Part shown: positions 31,263 through 36,133 of the stretch, one piece after another
Numbering within the stretch: position 1 is the stretch's first letter
Layout of the letters: the number at the start of each line of letters is the position of its first letter
Assembly: GCA_025349905.2 (NCBI GenBank)
Contig: MU624646.1
Span: forward strand, 1-36,133
Direction of reading: 5' to 3'
Length of the DNA: 36,133 nt
Source of the DNA: Blastocladiella britannica
Lineage: Eukaryota > Blastocladiomycota > Blastocladiomycetes > Blastocladiales > Blastocladiaceae
The notes under the pieces: generated by a model
Database searches by the model: none
Told to the model about the DNA's origin: nothing
What the model saw: only the letters and a program-made list of their open reading frames with translations
Program-made: the position numbers and the translations under genes

Positions 31263-33330
31263 ATGTCCCGAAATCAGACCGCCAGCAAGCGATCAAAGCC
31301 CAACCGCAGCCAGTACGCACGCGTCCCCGACCAGGACTCGGTGCTTCCCGGAGGCGGTGCCGTCGGAGGCGGCGTCCAGGGCGGCTACGGGACTGCCACG
31401 GGCAGCTCCAACCCCGCCGCCACCGGATCTGCCGGCGGAGGTGGTGGTGGTGGCACCGGCACCGGTGGCCCTGCTTCAGTGGCGGCTGCCGCTGCTGCTG
31501 CCTCGGCCGCGGCCGGCTCCGCCCGCGGCAAACCCAAGCAGCCCAACCGCACCACCAAGACGGCGCAGAAGCTCACGCTGTTCCCTGAGGACGGGCCCGT
31601 CACCCAGCCCGCGCAGTACACTGAGGACATGCTGGTCCCCGAGGCCGAGGACCTCTACCAGCAGCTGACCAACATCCCGCCCGAGCGCATCGGCAAACTC
31701 GACCGCAAGAAACTGCCGCGCGTCACCGCGTACTGCGTCGCCAACGCTTACCGCCTGGACGCGCTGATTGCCGCCCTGGTGTTACGTCCGACCATCTCGC
31801 AGCCGCGCAAGTTTGACGAGTGCGTGTACGTGGCGATGCACTCGGCCGTGGGTCAGGCGGTCCCGCAGCCCGCCAACACCTCGGCCGACGCGGCCATGCT
31901 CCATGGCGGTGTGAATGGCGGTAGTGGAGGTGGGAACAACAGTGGCGGGATGCTCGGATTCCCGGGACCAGTGCCCGGCCCCGGTGCCATGGGCCAGATT
32001 CCGCACGTGGTGGTGCCGAATCCGTTCCAGCACCCTCACCAGCGCGCATTTGTCCCTGCCACGGCCGCGGTGAACGGCGGTCCGACCATGTTACCCACCG
32101 AGCCATCGTTGGATGTGATTGAGACCTATCGCGCCCACTCGGAGGCCATGGGCTCGATCCAGAGCAACATGGGCGAGGTGTACGTCCTGCCTCTTTTTTT
32201 TTTCTTTTGATTGATCCACTCAATATTCTTTCCTATTTATAGCTTCATTTTCGACTATGGTGTGGTCGTATTCTGGGGCTTTACCGAGGACGAGGAGCGG
32301 GCTCTGATCCGTCAGTTTGATCCGTACCAGGAGGAATCTCTGCATCCCGACGACGTTGAGACAGAGGAGTTTGTTTGTATGTCTTTTCCTTTTCTCATCT
32401 CTTGACCGATTCAAAGCGAGTTGACGACCTGGGAATGATCACCGGACTATAGTCCACTACAACAGCTCCTACCAGCCGCGGGTGTACAATGACGTGATTT
32501 CGCTTCGGAACCCTCAAAACTACATGGTACGGCCAACAATTGATTTTTGCATATTGGAGACTGACCACAGACCTTTGAAAAAAGGCAAAATTGACCATTT
32601 CACACGCCGTGGCCCAATCGGTCAAACTCTCCAACTTTGAGTCGCTCATGGAAGAGACGATCTCGGCCACTCGCCACATTCCGCAGACCATGGCGCTCAC
32701 GGGGAAAGTGCCCTTGTCGCGGACTGCCATTACGAAAAAGATTGGCCAGCTGTTTATTGTACGGTCGCTCGCCATTTTCTTTGTATTTTTCGTTTGCTCA
32801 CACAGACCTGGTGTACCAGATGCGCATCAATGTCAACTTGATTTCGCCCATCATTGATACCCCGGAAATCTTCTGGGCCGAACCTGCCCTTGGTACGTCT
32901 GCTCTTATTCATTTCCAACAAAGGAACAACTGACATCTTGGACCACAGAGCCACTGTACCAGGCCATTCGTTCCTACCTGGAGCTGAATCAACGTATTGA
33001 GCTCTTGAATCAGCGCGTGGCAGTGATTTCGGATCTGCTGGACATGTTGAAAGAGCATTTAACATCCACTCACGGCGAGCAGCTGGAGTGGATCGTGATT
33101 GGTACCTTATTCTTTTGCATTACCTGGACGGAAACTAACGCTTCCCTTTCCTCTCTGACGCGCCGTCTCGTGCGTAGTGCTCATCGGTCCGTGACATTTA
33201 CTTCCTTCTTTTCCAATGACCGGATGACCTAACCACAAATTATTGATTGGATCCAGGATTCGAAATCGTGATTGGTCTCATTACGATCTTGTTTGACTAC
33301 TTTTCGTACACCAAGGAGCGCGCCATGTAA
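31263..33330 (+). CDS. RMD1: Rmd1/RMND1-type DUF155 membrane protein
   Basis: Member of the Rmd1/Rmd8/RMND1 (DUF155) family; mitochondrial members support mitochondrial translation, other fungal members are membrane proteins of unclear role. Eight exons: 31263-32179, 32243-32376, 32453-32526, 32585-32758, 32820-32892, 32949-33101, 33178-33186 and 33257-33330, giving 535 aa. The first 110 residues are a Gly/Ala/Ser-rich low-complexity region. RVTAYCVANAYRLDALI opens the domain, a second Gly/Pro-rich insertion follows, then GEVFIFDYGVVVFWGF, EEFVFHYNSSYQPRVYNDVISLR, AKLTISHAVAQSVKLSNFE, INVNLISPIIDTPEIFWAEP and YLELNQRIELLNQRVAVISDLLDML. The C-terminus WIVIVLIGFEIVIGLITILF is a transmembrane helix assembled across a 9-nt exon. 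I see no clear mitochondrial presequence, which favours an Rmd1/Rmd8-like over an RMND1-like location. Confidence 0.9.
33178..33186 (+). other. 9-nt microexon in Rmd1-like gene
   Basis: A nine-base exon, flanked by GCGTAG on the left and a GTCCGT donor on the right, supplies two bases of Val, then Leu, Ile and one base of Gly. Inclusion gives WIVIVLIGFEIV, matching the transmembrane helix of the family; skipping would keep frame and delete three residues (WIVIGFEIV). The flanking introns are 76 and 70 nt. Confidence 0.65.
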
Positions 33331-33510
33331 AGAGCAACAACTGCAACAAATAACACACCACAAGTGCGGGTCACTCGTCGGCATTGGATTGCGCAGCAGT
33401 GCCGTTGAATGAATTTCTTTCCAAACAAACGATTGATGACAGAAAAAGTGTATGATTGTCCCGGGGAAAATGAGGGTACGGACTGGCGGGATGAAAGAGG
33501 GAAAAAAAGA

Positions 33511-35606
33511 TTAAAATGACCGAAGAGCCGCCGTGTCGGCACCATCCGAAGGCCGGCGCAGGCGACTACCCGACCCACGGCGCGGGCTCTTGAGCGGCAC
33601 CGGCGGTGGTCCCATCATGCCAGGCGCACCCGAATCAGCCGCGCTGTCCACAGGCACCGAGTCCGCCGAACGACCAGCGGCTCCTTGGCCGCGGAACGAT
33701 GGCAGATCTGCGTCGCTCGTCCGAGCCGAGGGAAGTTGTTGGCTGGCAGACGCTGGGGACGGCGGAATCTCGGGCCGCGATGAGGAGGAAGAGCTGGAGG
33801 GATTGTGAGGCAGTGGCGGCAATGGTGGAGCAGCGGTCGAGGTCGGGGTGGACCGGGACCGCGGTAAGGATGGGGGGGAACGCGATGGCAGTGTCACGTC
33901 GTGGTCTCGCGGATCGTCCGACTCGGGATCTGACGACAAAATCGAGACGGGGGACAGCGGCGGGTGGGTGTCGCCACCACCGCCACCACCGCCGGCAGCA
34001 ATGCGGTCTTGGAGCCGGTCGGGCTGAGAGTACAGTGGCGACGGCATGGGCGGCGCGTAGGCGTCAATCAACCGTTTGATGGTGCAGACCCAGTCCACCA
34101 TCGTCTGTTCATCATTTTCCAGAGGTTCAGTGAATCAGATATTGGTTGGCAAAATAAAATGAAATATACCTCTTCGTCCTCGGCCTTGATCAAGTACCGG
34201 ACTTCCTTCTTCTTGAGCGAAAAGAGACCCGTGTCCCGAGGCTGGCGAACCGACACCTCAAAGCAGTGATCGTACGGCTTTTCGGGCACGTAGGTCACGA
34301 GCGTGCGGGCCTGGCGAAGGCAGACTGAAAACAGGATTTTCGGGAGCTTGACTTTTTTCCCGTCAGGGCCGACCGATTCACTGCTGGCCCCACCAGTCGT
34401 CGTTGTCCGAGGCAAGGAGCCAACCACGGACGAAGGATGGGCCATGGGAGGTTCCTTCTCCTCAAAACAATGAAGGAATCCCAGCTCGGTCAGCACGAAC
34501 CACGACGGCTTCCACTTGGACGTGCGAATGGTCCCCTGGCGATGGAGCACGCCCTGTCGCAGCACCGCGTCGGGGGCGCTCAGATCGACGCGGTACGGGA
34601 ACACCGACAGCGACCGCGGCGTGTGCCAGACGGTAGCCGACGTAGCACCGGTCTGGTGCGCGTACGCCGCAAATGGCCACGACGCGTCGAATCGCGAGAC
34701 GGTCGCCTGAAGCGCGCCGACCGTGTCCCGAGTGGCCAGGGCCGCTGCACCGTGCGCCGACAGGTACTCTGCGCACACGAGCTTGAGCTGCGAGAGCGTG
34801 TGGTGCTCAGCGTCGCGCGCGGCGGCAATGATCGCCAGCATGGCAATCTGGTACGAGTTCTCGCGGTCCACCATGTCCAGCAGCTGCACGTGCAGCGCCA
34901 TTTCCGTGAGCCACGGATCCATCAGGTCTGACGACGATCCGCGCCGCACCGACACCAGGTGGTGGGCCTTGACGTGCGTGGCAATCGCCGCCAGCGTGTC
35001 GGACCGCGATTTGGTGATCCCGGCCGCCTCTTTTTCAATGTTGCCGCGCATGTCCTTGTAGCGCCGGTTCTGGATAGTCAGGATCGAGTCGAGGGACTTG
35101 AGCGTCTCGTCGCGAATGTGCTTGGCAATGGCCGCGTGGTGGTCGCCAATAGCATGCACCGATGCAATGGCTCCAGCGATCCCTGGGCCGGTCGCGGCTT
35201 CGTCTAGAATTGATATTTTTGTCAGACGTTCTTGCGTATGGCAAATCTTATATAAAATATACTGACCAATTACACCCTCGTTCCCAAGTGCATCCTTGTC
35301 CATGCCGAGGAGGGTAAAATGGCGGAGAGCCTTGTTGTACTCGGACGACGAGCGCGATTCGCTGGCCTCGATGGATTTGAAAAACGCAATGAACTGGTCC
35401 ACCAGGTCCCGCACCACTTTGAGGCGGTCGACTACCGCGTAGAGCCGCATCGACTGTTCGCGCGCCTGCGGGTACATGTTGTCGATAGTCAGCGCCATGG
35501 GTGAACCGTCCTCGAATGATGCCTCTCCCGGCTGGAATGTGGGTGCGGACGCCGAGCGTCCATCCGAGGGGCGGCGCAAGTGTGGGTGAGCGGATGTAGT
35601 AGCCAT
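33511..35606 (-). CDS. BAR-superfamily plus PH domain protein
   Basis: Predicted membrane-curvature and phosphoinositide-binding protein. Three exons on the minus strand: 35606-35267, 35203-34170 and 34104-33511, giving 655 aa. Residues about 35-320 are an all-helical BAR/F-BAR-like region (REQSMRLYAVVDRLKVVRDL, SSEYNKALRHFTLLG, IRDETLKSLDSILTIQ). A PH domain follows (about 345-480): LRQGVLHRQGTIRTSKWKPSWFVL, LGFLHCFEEKEPP, ARTLVTYVPEKPYDHCFEVSV, ending in DWVCTIKRLIDAYA, the C-terminal PH helix, across the second intron. The tail is Ser/Pro-rich and disordered. The layout resembles fungal Slm1/Slm2-type F-BAR-PH or ACAP-type BAR-PH proteins; I cannot decide between them. The 63-nt first intron (donor GTCAGT) is a multiple of three with no stop, so unspliced reading would insert 21 residues; its AT-richness marks it as an intron. 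Confidence 0.82.
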
Positions 35607-35663
35607 TTTTTATTTTTTGATTGCTTGGAATGAGGCGGTCTAACGAATCCGTCTAGGGAGGGG

Positions 35664-36133
35664 ATGCGTCTAGTGTGTTTATGTAGTTCGCTGTGTGCCT
35701 GCGTCCGTCGTCGGCCGTCTGCTGTCGTGAGTGGTGCAGGGTGCTGTGGGAAAGAGAGCGAGGTCTGTTGTGGCGTCCCTTTATATTTTCCCACACTCAG
35801 CCGGGCACAAACCCCTAATAATCGGATACTCGGCTCCGTCTGGGCCACTATTCCCGTCATCTACTCATGCACGGTTATAGGCCGGAAGCTCGACTTGGTT
35901 GTGCAAGACCCGGTGGGCCTTGGCAGAGATGTTAGCGACGGCGAGAGCATCACGGTTCCACCACTGGCTCTTGCAGTTAACGCTGGGGCAGCGCAGCAAG
36001 TGGTGTACCCATCAGGTCATTTCCTGGAGTACTGCGACGCGCAGAACGAGGTTGCTGACACGGTTGGGTACGTGTATGTGCCATGATCTTTTTCCTGCTG
36101 TGTAGCGGTATGGGGCGACTGCGGTGCTTACTA
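35664..36133 (+). CDS. Unrecognised gene, partial at right edge
   Basis: An open frame of 140 codons (35664-36086) starts 57 bp from the divergent BAR-PH start. I do not recognise it. The first 50 residues are Cys/Arg-rich and may not be coding; from RILGSVWATIPVIYSC onward the composition looks more protein-like (DLVVQDPVGLGRDVSDGES, YPSGHFLEYCDAQNEVADTVG). A consensus donor GTACGT at 36068 and an acceptor TGTGTAG ending at 36105 suggest a 38-nt intron and continuation beyond the window (joined reading GMGRLRCLL). The true start, the strand of the first 150 bases and the function are all unsure. Confidence 0.35.

Noticed and set aside
1..36133. tRNA, rRNA, CRISPR arrays, transposons
   Set aside because: No internal promoter boxes typical of tRNA, no conserved rRNA segments, no spaced direct repeats, and no transposase or terminal repeats were seen by eye.
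1..36133. Functional gene cluster or defence-type system
   Set aside because: Neighbouring genes belong to unrelated housekeeping pathways on alternating strands, with native codon use throughout; nothing suggests a mobile or co-transferred unit.

Overview
This is a eukaryotic nuclear window of about 36 kb. Seventeen protein genes can be modelled (one may be only the start of a gene), most of them split by 50-65 nt introns, with intergenic gaps that are often under 150 bp. Coding sequence is GC-rich, while introns and start-codon leaders are AT-rich (many starts read A-tract then ATG). The gene set is that of an opisthokont and most likely an early-diverging (zoosporic-type) fungus: a PSTAIRE Pho85-like CDK, an Rmd1/DUF155 membrane protein, a BAR-PH protein, an Rcf2-like HIG1 protein and a PBN1/PIG-X protein, together with RAD51D and Yippee, which are patchy in later-branching fungi. 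The organism call is inference; no rRNA or marker gene is present.

Left third (1-17.7 kb): RAD51D-like recombinase (+) runs tail to tail into a PIG-X/PBN1 subunit (-). That gene is head to head, 16 bp away, with a Golgi-type glutaminyl cyclase (+), which is followed 38 bp later by a four-exon Yippee protein (+). A six-exon DEAH helicase of the DHX37/Dhr1 family (-) faces it and shares a 90-bp promoter region with a CIA2/MIP18-type Fe-S assembly factor (+). Forty-three bp after CIA2 comes an intronless 1063-aa protein I do not recognise (+), convergent with a large multi-KH vigilin/Scp160 protein (-).

Middle (17.7-27.3 kb): a 522-bp divergent region separates vigilin from an eight-exon, divergent G-protein alpha subunit (+). 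Then come a Pho85-type CDK with a Gln-Ala tail (-), a zeta-crystallin-like quinone oxidoreductase (+), proteasome assembly chaperone 2 (-), an Rcf2-like HIG1 protein (+), and a senescence-domain protein ending in six 11-residue repeats (+).

Right third (27.3-36.1 kb): a small LRR single-pass membrane protein (-), the spliceosomal DEAD helicase PRP28 (-) with a 35-nt intron, an Rmd1-like DUF155 protein (+) with a 9-nt microexon, a BAR-PH protein (-), and part of an unrecognised gene at the right edge (+).

I see no mobile element, CRISPR array, tRNA, rRNA or gene cluster; the genes are mostly unrelated housekeeping functions. The most unusual signals are in gene architecture: a 5' splice-site pattern dominated by C at intron position +4 (35 of 48 introns in my models), very small exons and introns, and almost no space between genes. 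The most unusual proteins are the non-canonical G-alpha, the orphan 1063-aa protein and the 11-mer-repeat senescence protein. Exon boundaries were set by hand from splice signals, reading frame and family alignment; no transcript data were available.
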